Shown: positions 1 through 7,069 of the stretch, in pieces
How positions within the stretch are numbered: the first letter of the stretch is position 1
Layout of the letters: each line of letters starts with the position of its first letter
Assembly (NCBI GenBank): GCA_944385575.1
Contig: CALWXT010000005.1
Location: forward strand, 1-52,264
DNA length: 52,264 bases
Source: an uncultured Flavonifractor sp.
GTDB taxonomy: Bacteria; Bacillota; Clostridia; Oscillospirales; Oscillospiraceae
Direction of reading: 5' to 3'
Notes under the pieces: model-generated
What the model saw: the letters and a program-made list of their open reading frames with translations, nothing else
Told to the model about the DNA's origin: nothing
Databases searched by the model: none
Translations under genes and position numbers: made by a program

Positions 1-1750
1 GGAACACCTCGCACACCTCGTCCGGGCCGGGCCGCCGCCTGCGGCGGATCAGCCTGTCCAGGTCAAAGGCGTTGCGCTTTTTGTCCGCCTCCGCCGTAAA
101 CTTGTAGTTGGGGTGGCGTTTCAGATCGTACTTGGGGGAATAGAAGGGCGGCAGGCCCCGGAGCTGCAGGATGCATCGGTCGCCGGGCATGGTGGCAAGC
201 TCACTGGGGGTCATCAGCTCCCGGCCCAGCCGCTGGGTATTGAGGTTATAGCTCTCGGACTGGCCCTTGGAGCGGCCATCCGTCTGCATATAGATAGTGG
301 CCTTCCCCAGCCAGTTCTCCGAGATCTCCTTGATGGTGGAGCTCTCCCGGCCCCCCAGGAACACCACGGAATCCATGTTGCCTAAAATGGTTTCCGCGTT
401 CTTGTCGTAGATGGCCTTACACTGAGCGAGCTGCTGATAGAACAGCGTCAGGCTCACCTCACGGGAGCGGATGACGGCCACCAGCTTTTCCAGGTTTGGC
501 ACCTGCCCCGTGTTGGCCGCCTCATCCCACAGCACCCGCACATGATGGGGCAGGCGGCCCCCGTACTTGTTGTCCGCCCGCTCACACAGCAGGTTGAACA
601 TCTGCGAAAAGGCCAGCGCCACCAGAAAATTGTAGGTGCTGTCCGTGTCGCTGATGAGGAAAAAGGCCGCCGTTTTCCGGTCGCCCAGCTTGTCCAGCTC
701 CAGCTCGTCATAGGCCATGATCTCCCGGAGCTGGGGGATGTCAAAGGGGGCCAGCCGTGCCCCACAGGAAATGAGGATGGATTTTGCCGTCTTGCCGCTG
801 GCCAGCTTGTACTTCTTATACTGCTTGACGGCAAAGCAATCCGGCTTGCGCTTTTCCAGGCCCTTGAACATATAGTCCACGGCGTTCATAAAGTTTTCGT
901 CGTTCTCCCGCACCTCCATGCCGGAGATCATGTCCACCAGGGTATTCATATTCCGATCCTCCGGCGGGCCCTCGAAGATGATATAGGCGATGAGGGCGCA
1001 GTATAAAAGCGTCTCCGATTTCGTCCAGAATGGATCGCTCTCCTTGCCCTCGCCCTTGGTGTTGGAGATGAGGGTGTTGACGAACTTCAAAATGTCCGCC
1101 TCGTTGCGGACGTAGGCCAAGGGGTTGTAGTGCATGGACTTGGAGAAGTCGATGGAATTGAACACTTTGATTTTATAGCCCTTCTTCTTTTGGAGAAAAT
1201 GGCCCACCTGGGAGAGCGTCCCCCCTTTGGGGTCTACCACCACATAGGATGAATGGGCCTGGAGCAGCTGGGGCGTGAGCCAGAACCGGGTCTTGCCGGA
1301 GCCGGACGAGCCCACTACACAGGCGTTGAGGTTGCGGGCGTTGGCGGGATTTTTGGGCCGGGTGTTCATGGTGAGCAGCTCCGTCCCGGTGAGAATGACA
1401 TTGTTCTCGAACTTGGGATCGGTGAACGGCTCAATATCTTTGGGCCGGCCCCAACGGGAGCTGCCGTACTCCTCGTCCCGGCGGAACTTCTTTGCCCGCT
1501 TTGCCTTGGCATACACCACCAGCCGGAGCGCCGCCGCCCCCACGATCCCCACCAGCCAGTCAAAGGGGTGGAGCCCAGGGGCGAGGTCGGCAAAGGCCGG
1601 GCCGATGGTCTGGCCCAGCCCGATGAGCTTATGGGCGAAGTCCGCGCCAGGGGCCAGCCGGTAGGCGGTGCCGAGTTTCAGAAAGGCCCACAGAAAGAAC
1701 AGGTAAGGCAGGTTTGGCAGAAGAATTTTCTTGACGTTACCGATCTTCAC
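1..1750 (-). CDS. virD4: VirD4/TraG-type conjugative coupling ATPase (3' end outside window)
   Basis: Type IV coupling protein: a membrane-anchored hexameric ATPase that passes the relaxase-DNA complex to the mating channel. The minus-strand frame is open from a GTG at 1750 to the window edge (about 583 codons). It begins VKIGNVKKILLPNLPYLFFL, with a hydrophobic N-terminal segment and a second one near residues 65-75. Walker A is GSSGSGKT (about residue 147), followed by VVVDPKGG, and the Walker B-like WDEAANTGQVP lies near residue 410. It ends in PGPDEVCEVF at the edge; the family is about 600 residues, so only a short tail is missing. The GTG start lies inside the 3' end of pcfB (14-base overlap), which implies translational coupling. 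The PcfB-VirD4 order is typical of Firmicutes ICEs. Identification is very sure. Confidence 0.95.
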   Translation of the reverse strand, partial: MKIGNVKKILLPNLPYLFFLWAFLKLGTAYRLAPGADFAHKLIGLGQTIGPAFADLAPGLHPFDWLVGIVGAAALRLVVYAKAKRAKKFRRDEEYGSSRWGRPKDIEPFTDPKFENNVILTGTELLTMNTRPKNPANARNLNACVVGSSGSGKTRFWLTPQLLQAHSSYVVVDPKGGTLSQVGHFLQKKKGYKIKVFNSIDFSKSMHYNPLAYVRNEADILKFVNTLISNTKGEGKESDPFWTKSETLLYCALIAYIIFEGPPEDRNMNTLVDMISGMEVRENDENFMNAVDYMFKGLEKRKPDCFAVKQYKKYKLASGKTAKSILISCGARLAPFDIPQLREIMAYDELELDKLGDRKTAAFFLISDTDSTYNFLVALAFSQMFNLLCERADNKYGGRLPHHVRVLWDEAANTGQVPNLEKLVAVIRSREVSLTLFYQQLAQCKAIYDKNAETILGNMDSVVFLGGRESSTIKEISENWLGKATIYMQTDGRSKGQSESYNLNTQRLGRELMTPSELATMPGDRCILQLRGLPPFYSPKYDLKRHPNYKFTAEADKKRNAFDLDRLIRRRRRPGPDEVCEVF

Positions 1751-2213
1751 GGGCCGCCTCCTTCACCCGCTCCTGCTCACGATGGGGCTGCTGCCGCACC
1801 CGCACCTGGGCCCGCCGGAGCTGCTCCAGGATGGGGATGCGCCGGGACTTCTCTTTTCCCAGCACCCGCCGGGAGTAGTCCGACATACAAGCGGTGATGG
1901 CGTCCGCCTGCTTGGACTTGAAGAACAGCAGGTACTTTCCCGGCTCCTGCTGATAAAAGGCATAGTCCACCTTCCACTTCCGGGCCACCTGGTCAAAGAG
2001 GGCCGGGGCCTCCACAGGGATACTGCTGGTGGCCTCGCCGTGGGCCATGAGCTGCCGCACGGTCTGTTTCCCGTGGGGCGCTTGGTGGCTGCGGTGGGCC
2101 TTTTGGATCTTCCGGCCAGCCGCCCGGAGAATATGGGCCAGCCCCCGCAAGGTCAGCTTGCCTGCCTTGGCGTACACCGCGATGGTGCGCCGGGACACTT
2201 CCTCGTCTACCAG
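1737..2213 (-). CDS. pcfB: PcfB / DUF3801 conjugation protein
   Basis: PcfB-family accessory protein, encoded directly before VirD4 in Gram-positive conjugation operons; in pCF10 it is the relaxase accessory factor. The protein is basic, with TRGL-type helices near the N-terminus and a tail rich in Arg, Gln and Glu. A GTG at 2198 gives MSRRTIAVYAK. However, a perfect AGGAGGTGAT ribosome site (2217-2226) sits 7 bases before a CTG at 2213, which gives MVDEEVSRRTIAVYAK, and an EEV motif at the N-terminus is usual in this family. I therefore prefer the rare CTG start. A terminator-like hairpin separates it from ardA upstream. Family assignment is sure; the start codon is an inference. Confidence 0.82.
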   Translation of the reverse strand: MVDEEVSRRTIAVYAKAGKLTLRGLAHILRAAGRKIQKAHRSHQAPHGKQTVRQLMAHGEATSSIPVEAPALFDQVARKWKVDYAFYQQEPGKYLLFFKSKQADAITACMSDYSRRVLGKEKSRRIPILEQLRRAQVRVRQQPHREQERVKEAAREDR

Positions 2214-2240
2214 TCGATCACCTCCTCGTCACATGAAAAA

Positions 2241-2270
2241 AGCCTTTGGGACAAATTGTCCCAAAGGGCT
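2241..2270 (-). terminator. Palindromic terminator/attenuator after ardA (copy 1)
   Basis: Read on the minus strand, the stem AGCCCTTTGGGACA / TGTCCCAAAGGCT is followed by six T's (2235-2240). It contains the ardA stop codon and lies before the pcfB ribosome site. As the same operon continues, it is more likely a partial terminator or processing hairpin. Near-identical copies occur at 3711-3737 and 7041-7069. Confidence 0.7.
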
Positions 2271-2979
2271 ATCGATCCTCCCGCCCCGGCTCCGGGGCGG
2301 GCTTGCTGCGTTGAGAGGCCCTGCCGCTCAACTCTGAATAGGCCGCCATCCGCTCCCGGATATTCAGCTTGGGGTACTCGAACACCCGATGTTCCGGGGG
2401 AATGTCTTTTGGGCCGTGGTAGCGTTCCTTGAACTCCACCCCGGAGCGGATGAGGTAGCCGTCGTTTACAAAGCAGCCCTTGTCCTCCTCCCGCACCTTG
2501 CGCCCGTATGCCTCAAAGTCGAAGTAGGGGCGCACATCCTCGGGGATTTCGATGTCCTCCATCTCGTCAGCGTAGATATGGCCCAATTCCTTGTCGTTGT
2601 CCACGCCTATGTAGAAGTCATAATGCTCCACATTCAACGCAAGGTTGATGAGGTCGGCGGCGCTGCCATTGTGCGCCCCGTACTCCACCACTGCCCGGAA
2701 CGTGGCAAGCTCCGTGTCCGTCATATCCGAGAGCAGGCGGCACAGGTAGTTGAGCTCATCCAGCGGGTCGTTCTGGTTGATACAGTGGCAAAAGCCGCTG
2801 AGATTGCTGTCATGCTCGATGAGGAACACCTCCCGGCAGCGGATGCCGTCCACGCCGATTTTTCTCAGCGCCTCCTGCATGGCCTCTTTGGTGGTGGGAA
2901 ATTCCACAGTGATCCCCGCCACCTCGCCCTCCCGAATCTTATCCGCGTTGAACAGGCGGGCGGTCATGGTAACATTCAT
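2269..2979 (-). CDS. ardA: ArdA-like antirestriction protein
   Basis: Acidic 236-residue protein resembling ArdA, a DNA mimic that blocks type I restriction enzymes so that conjugatively transferred DNA survives entry. Support: strongly acidic stretches (for example DEMEDIEIPEDVRPYFDFE), the internal motif LIEHDSNLSGFCHCINQNDP, and position in the transfer region next to pcfB/virD4. It is longer than Tn916 ArdA (about 165 residues), as clostridial ICE versions often are. The last 20 residues are basic and low in complexity. GAGGGGAGG gives a good ribosome site before the ATG. Function is inferred from family and context. Confidence 0.8.
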   Translation of the reverse strand: MNVTMTARLFNADKIREGEVAGITVEFPTTKEAMQEALRKIGVDGIRCREVFLIEHDSNLSGFCHCINQNDPLDELNYLCRLLSDMTDTELATFRAVVEYGAHNGSAADLINLALNVEHYDFYIGVDNDKELGHIYADEMEDIEIPEDVRPYFDFEAYGRKVREEDKGCFVNDGYLIRSGVEFKERYHGPKDIPPEHRVFEYPKLNIRERMAAYSELSGRASQRSKPAPEPGREDR

Positions 2980-2985
2980 AACGAT

Positions 2986-3099
2986 CTACCTCCCCTCGTA
3001 CTCAAGGCCGGGGACATTATACTCATCCATGAGGGCCAGCAGCTCCCGGACGGCGGCCTTGTTCCGTAGCGGGCCCTTGGCCGAATATCGCTTACCCAC
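2986..3099 (-). CDS. Small ORF of 37 codons between ardA and the DUF7768-like gene
   Basis: The GTG start overlaps the TAA stop of the preceding gene (GTGGGTAA). The frame MGKRYSAKGPLRNKAAVREL... ends at a TAG seven bases before the ardA ATG, inside the ardA ribosome site region. The gapless packing (overlap on one side, shared ribosome site on the other) suggests a real translated small basic protein or a coupling peptide. I recognise no family. A chance frame cannot be excluded. Confidence 0.5.
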   Translation of the reverse strand: MGKRYSAKGPLRNKAAVRELLALMDEYNVPGLEYEGR

Positions 3100-3442
3100 G
3101 GCGGCGCTTGCCCTGGCCCTTCACGGTCAGGATGCCCTCCAAGGTGGTGGCGGTGATCCCCAGCCGCTGGGCGATGGCGATGTCATTTTTCATTTCCTCC
3201 GTGACGATATGTCCGCAGACCACCAGCACCCGGGAGCGCCGGAGCAGGTCGCGGCCAATGTCGATGCCGTCCTTGTGCTCCTGGGGCACCGGGTCGTTGA
3301 GGAACAGGGGCAGGAACAGCGTGGGGCAGATGGGGGCATAGCCCGCCTCATAGACAGCCCGGCAATACTGCGCCGCCTGCTCCGCGTTGTCCGTTATATC
3401 GCCCTTCCAGGGGGCGGTGATATAAGCAAGGGGCCTTTTCAT
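3092..3442 (-). CDS. DUF4406/DUF7768-like protein (nucleoside deoxyribosyltransferase-like fold)
   Basis: A 116-residue protein beginning MKRPLAYITAPWKGD. It shows the family pattern: (A/S)P-x-x-G-D near the N-terminus, NAEQAAQYCRAVYEAGYAPICPT-type helix and strand, then GIDIGRDLLRRSRVLVVCG and EEMKNDIAIAQRLGI. Such proteins resemble nucleoside 2-deoxyribosyltransferases but have no proven role in ICEs. The start at 3442 is set by ATTGGAGGTATCTCAATATG; a longer frame upstream would run into the noncoding repeat. The C-terminus is very basic (KGQGKRRRG) and overlaps the next small ORF. Confidence 0.75.
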   Translation of the reverse strand: MKRPLAYITAPWKGDITDNAEQAAQYCRAVYEAGYAPICPTLFLPLFLNDPVPQEHKDGIDIGRDLLRRSRVLVVCGHIVTEEMKNDIAIAQRLGITATTLEGILTVKGQGKRRRG

Positions 3443-3509
3443 ATTGAGATACCTCCAATACATATAAAAATAGTTTTTTGCGGATTGTTCAGCCCACCCC
3501 CATCCCCGC

Positions 3510-3531
3510 CCATTCATGGGCGGGGTGTGGC
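3510..3531. repeat. GC-rich 10-bp palindrome
   Basis: The sequence CCCCGCCCAT and its complement ATGGGCGGGG are separated by two bases in the leader of the DUF7768-like gene. It could form a hairpin in the mRNA about 70 bases before the start codon. No regulator can be named. Confidence 0.5.
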
Positions 3532-3689
3532 TCTGGAGGATATACCCCCGCCGCGCCGGGAGAGATAGCACAGCCGGGGCGGGCCGTCAAGGGCAAGCCG
3601 CCGCAAGCGGCGGGGCGTTCCGCCCCCTTGACTGCCCGCTCCCGCCTGCGCCGGGATGACGGCGGCGACGGGGGATATACCCGCCAGAG
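3531..3689. repeat. MITE-like element with about 20-bp imperfect terminal inverted repeats
   Basis: Left end CTCTGGAGGATATACCCCCG (3531-3550) matches the complement of the right end (3669-3689) at about 17 of 20 positions. The 159-bp interior encodes nothing convincing and folds into nested stems: outer GTCAAGGG/CCCTTGAC (3586-3632), with two inner GC hairpins (GCCGCCGCAAGCGGC and GGGGCGTTCCGCCCC). A CATCCCGGCGCAGGCGGGA-like palindrome lies at about 3636-3660, similar to dispersed intergenic repeats in GC-rich bacteria. The element fills the gap between the SLH gene and the DUF7768-like gene. Confidence 0.6.
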
Positions 3690-3710
3690 CTCCGGGATGG
3701 ACAAACGAAA

Positions 3711-3737
3711 AGCCTTGGGACAAAGTGTCCCAGGGCT
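3711..3737 (-). terminator. Palindromic terminator/attenuator after the SLH gene (copy 2)
   Basis: Minus-strand hairpin with arms AGCCCTGGGACA and TGTCCCAAGGCT followed by TTTTCGTTT. It lies three bases after the stop codon of the SLH gene and is the same repeat as at 2241-2270. Confidence 0.7.
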
Positions 3738-3740
3738 TGC

Positions 3741-6700
3741 TTACTTCTCCTGCCAGACCTCGGGATCGGCGGACACATCCGCCTGGTGGGTGTTGGCGGC
3801 CTCCAGGACGTCATAGTAGGCCCAGTGGCCCTGGGGCACGTCGGGGAAGAGCACCAGGCGGCGGTGCTCCGCGATGTAGTCCTTATCGGCCTCCCGGCCC
3901 AGCAGGCGGTTGACGAGAGTGACCGCCTCGGCCCGGCTGAACTCCTGCTCCGGCAGGAACCTGCCGCCATAGCCCACCACCCAGCCGTACCGGGCGGCAT
4001 CTGCGATGTATCCCGCCGCCCAATGGCCGGGGGACACGTCGTCAAAGCCCCGGTAGTGCTCCATGACGGCCTGGTCGCCGTCGCCGTACACGTCAAAGAA
4101 CCGCACCGCCATGGCGGTGAACTCGGCGCGGGTGATGGGCCGCTCCCCCTGATAGGTGCCGTCGCTGTGGCCCATGGCGATCCCGTAGCCGGCGAGATAC
4201 TCCACATACCCGGCGTACCAGGCGTCGGCATCCACATCGGTGAAGGGCACGTGATACCCGCCGGGGATGCGCTCACCCAGCTTGTCCGAGAGCAGGCGGG
4301 CAAAGATGGCCGCCGCCTCGCTGCGGCTTATGCTGCGGTAGGGCCCGAAGCTGCCGTCCGGGTAGCCCACCACATAGGTCCCGTGGATCTCCAGCTCCAC
4401 CACCTCGGGTACAGTGAGCTGGCCCGTCTCATCGGTTTTGCCGCGCTCGGTCTGGCCCAGGTCGCCCTTCACGATGACGGACAGGCCCTCCTGGGGCTCC
4501 TTGCGGTGGTCGGTGACCGTGACGGTGATGCGGTTGGCCTTGTCCATATCCTCGCCGTCCGGCAGGGTGACGGTGATGGTGCCCGTCTTGCCGATGGCAA
4601 TACCGGCGTCGGGAATGGGACGCTTTGTCTCGAAGTCCTCCACCTTTACGGTGAGGGTGTGGTGGTCGCCGTCGGCGTCCTCCCAGCCCACGGTGCCCTT
4701 GCCGTCCTCGTTGGTGGAATCCGAGCCGCCGGGGACGGTGAGCTGCCCGGCGGGATCCGTCTTGCCGCTGCTGAAATTGTCGTTGCGGTCGGTGACGGCG
4801 ATGGCCATACCCACAACAGGGGACTCGTCCTTGACGAGCTGGACGCGGATGGTGGTTTGGTCATCGTAGTCCAGCAGGCGGCCAGAGGGCAGCCGGATAG
4901 ACAGGGACTCATCCGCATGGAGCGTGACGGTGGCCCCGGCCACGGGATTTTTGGTATCGGTGTCGCTTACCGTTACCAGATACCTGCCCACGATGGCCTC
5001 GCCGTGCTCGTCTGTGGTGGATCGATTGTAGATTTTCTCGATTTCCTCGGTTTCCAGGGTTTCCCCGCAGACCTCGCACTCCTTATGCTTAGAGCCCTCG
5101 GAATCCGTAGTGGGCTCCTTGTCCACGATCCAGTTGCTGGGGGTGTGGCCGGTGGGGTCGGTGTAGTCGCCCTCGTAGGTATCCCCGCAGCGGGAACAGG
5201 TGTAGGTGGTATGCCCTATGCCCTCACAGGTGGGAGCCGTGACCTCCTCCTGGTAGTCGTGGCCCAGGGCGTTCTCGGTCACCGCGCCGCACTTCTCACA
5301 GAGCTGGGGCTGGGTACAGGTGGCGGGAGCGCCGGGCACATGGCCCGCAGCGGGGTCGCCCTCCAGCCGGGTGGCCCCGCAACGGACGCAGGTGAACTCG
5401 GTCATGCCCTCGCCGGTGCAGGTGGCCCCGGTGATCTCCGTGCCCTCATCCCAGGAATGGCCCAGGGGGGACGTGTAGTCCGTGATAAAGCTGGAACCGC
5501 AGCCCTCGCAGAGATGGAGGGTGCGCCCGCCGCCCTCACAGGTGGCCGGGGTGGTCTTGCTCACATAGTTGTGGGCCAGCGCAGGGGTGATGCCCTCCAT
5601 GTGGCGCTCCCCGCAGACGGAACACTCCCGCAGGGTGTAGCCGGGGCTGGTGCAGGTGGCGGCGACAGAGGAAGTGGAGAACTCATGCTCCCCCTGGGGG
5701 ATGGTGGTCTCCTTGGTATCCCCGCACCGCTGGCAGATGTCCAGGGTCTTGCCGGGCACCTCGCAGGTGGCCTCCCGGATGACAGAGCTCTGGTAGGCGT
5801 GGCCCAGGGCCGCCTCATAGTCCCGCTTCTCGATTTGGCCGCACTCGATGCACAGCCAGCGGTCATAGCCCAGGGTCAGGCAGGTGGGGTCAATGCTGTC
5901 CAGCAGCACCCAGTTGTGATCATCCCCGCAGCCCGTGTCATCACAGCAGCAGCCGTCACAGTCCGGGTCCTGACAGCCGCAATCCGGGTCGCCGCAGCCG
6001 CAGGTGCAGGAGCCGTCCTCGGCGGTGGTCTCGTCCCGCAGGTGGACGAAGGCCACGCCGTCCTCCACCATGTCCGTGCCCTGGTAGGTGTAGGTGATCT
6101 CGTAGTAGACCGGGTAGTCCCCAGCCTCGGTGTAGTTGGGGGCCGAGGTCAGGGTGCAGCTCTCCGCGCTGTTGCCGTAGCGGATGGCGGTGGTCACGCC
6201 AGCGTCGGAGAGGTCGGACACGGTGACGGTGTGGGGCGCGCCGTCCACCACGCCGAAGTAGTCTGCCACCACGGCCTTGGCGGCGGTGTAGGCGGTCTCG
6301 GCATAGCCGCAGTCGGCGCAGGTGTCCATCTCCACAAAGCGGTCATGGGCCAGCTCCGGGCGAATGGCGCTCTCCATGTGGTGGCGCTCTAGGGTGGAGC
6401 GTTCCTCCTTGAGGGTGCCGAAGCAGAAGCAGCAGTAGGTGCCGCCTGTCCGGGTGACGGTGTGGTAGGTGTCATCCGTATAGGTGCAGGTCTCGCTGCC
6501 GTCCAGCTCCTCCATGTACTCGCTCAGGCAGGGGTGGAGGTAGTAGACATTGTTCTGATAGGCGTGGTGGAGGGGACTGCTGTTGCCGTTCAGGGTGCCG
6601 CAGGTGTTGCAGATGGCCTTGGTCCAGTGGCAGCCGGTGTAGTAGGCGTCCACGCCGGGGGTGCCGTCGAAAATGGTGCCGATGGTCTCGTCATCCCGCA

Positions 6701-7004
6701 TGGTGGCGTCGGAATAGACCACGTCGCGGGTCATGGCGGAGACGCCGTCCCGGCTGTACTCCGGTACCCGGAACAGCAGAAAGGCGGTCTCCTTGTCACA
6801 GATGTTGCAGTAGAAGGTCTCCGTGGTCACCACGGCGTTGACGTCCAGCTCGTCCGTGCGGTCCAGGGAGGACCGCCAGTGCTCGGCGGGGTCGTGATAG
6901 TCCGGCCTCTGGGCCGCAAAGGCCACGGGGACCAGAGACAGCATGACGGCCAGCACCAGCAGCAGGGCCGTCAGCCTCCGGGGGGTATGATGATAAGTTT
7001 TCAA
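3741..7004 (-). CDS. ICE-encoded secreted surface protein with Cys-repeat region and three C-terminal SLH domains
   Basis: Large exported protein of 1087 residues. The TTG start at 7004 has AGGAGG six bases before it and gives MKTYHHTPRRLTALLLVLAV, a signal peptide ending ...VPVAFA. Residues about 30-640 carry many CxxC pairs in repeats of the form ATCTxPGYTxxxCxxCGxxY, plus a Cys-Asp cluster (CGCGDPDCGCQDPDCDGCCC). About 650-880 are Ig- or carboxypeptidase-regulatory-like beta repeats (VTVSDTDTKNPVAGATVTL, GKTDPAGQLTVPG, GKTDETGQLTVPE). The C-terminus has three SLH domains (GYPDGSFGPYRSISRSEAAA, then GHSDGTYQGERPITRAEFTA, then RFLPEQEFSRAEAVTLVNRL), which anchor proteins to secondary wall polymers. 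It lies between parB and transfer genes, so a role in donor-recipient contact is plausible but inferred. Confidence 0.9.
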   Translation of the reverse strand: MKTYHHTPRRLTALLLVLAVMLSLVPVAFAAQRPDYHDPAEHWRSSLDRTDELDVNAVVTTETFYCNICDKETAFLLFRVPEYSRDGVSAMTRDVVYSDATMRDDETIGTIFDGTPGVDAYYTGCHWTKAICNTCGTLNGNSSPLHHAYQNNVYYLHPCLSEYMEELDGSETCTYTDDTYHTVTRTGGTYCCFCFGTLKEERSTLERHHMESAIRPELAHDRFVEMDTCADCGYAETAYTAAKAVVADYFGVVDGAPHTVTVSDLSDAGVTTAIRYGNSAESCTLTSAPNYTEAGDYPVYYEITYTYQGTDMVEDGVAFVHLRDETTAEDGSCTCGCGDPDCGCQDPDCDGCCCDDTGCGDDHNWVLLDSIDPTCLTLGYDRWLCIECGQIEKRDYEAALGHAYQSSVIREATCEVPGKTLDICQRCGDTKETTIPQGEHEFSTSSVAATCTSPGYTLRECSVCGERHMEGITPALAHNYVSKTTPATCEGGGRTLHLCEGCGSSFITDYTSPLGHSWDEGTEITGATCTGEGMTEFTCVRCGATRLEGDPAAGHVPGAPATCTQPQLCEKCGAVTENALGHDYQEEVTAPTCEGIGHTTYTCSRCGDTYEGDYTDPTGHTPSNWIVDKEPTTDSEGSKHKECEVCGETLETEEIEKIYNRSTTDEHGEAIVGRYLVTVSDTDTKNPVAGATVTLHADESLSIRLPSGRLLDYDDQTTIRVQLVKDESPVVGMAIAVTDRNDNFSSGKTDPAGQLTVPGGSDSTNEDGKGTVGWEDADGDHHTLTVKVEDFETKRPIPDAGIAIGKTGTITVTLPDGEDMDKANRITVTVTDHRKEPQEGLSVIVKGDLGQTERGKTDETGQLTVPEVVELEIHGTYVVGYPDGSFGPYRSISRSEAAAIFARLLSDKLGERIPGGYHVPFTDVDADAWYAGYVEYLAGYGIAMGHSDGTYQGERPITRAEFTAMAVRFFDVYGDGDQAVMEHYRGFDDVSPGHWAAGYIADAARYGWVVGYGGRFLPEQEFSRAEAVTLVNRLLGREADKDYIAEHRRLVLFPDVPQGHWAYYDVLEAANTHQADVSADPEVWQEK

Positions 7005-7040
7005 GTTGCACCTCCTATGATTTTTATGTAGAAATGGAAA

Positions 7041-7069
7041 AGCCCTCGGGACAATGTGTCCCAAGGGCT
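7041..7069 (-). terminator. Palindromic terminator/attenuator after parB (copy 3)
   Basis: Minus-strand arms AGCCCTTGGGACA and TGTCCCGAGGGCT followed by TTTTCCATTT. The first base pairs include the parB stop codon. Third copy of the repeat that closes ardA and the SLH gene. Confidence 0.7.

Noticed and set aside
3092..3571. A 159-codon version of the DUF7768-like gene starting at 3571
   Set aside because: The extra 43 codons lie in noncoding repeat DNA; ATTGGAGG before the ATG at 3442 and the family N-terminus support the shorter protein.
3489..3723. Overlapping Arg/Pro-rich frames near 3500-3720
   Set aside because: They fall inside the MITE-like repeat and its hairpins; no ribosome site or family resemblance.
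3786..6392. An 868-codon plus-strand frame opposite the SLH gene
   Set aside because: Same cause: repetitive GC-rich coding sequence. The translation is low-complexity and has no start signal, while the minus strand has signal peptide and SLH domains.
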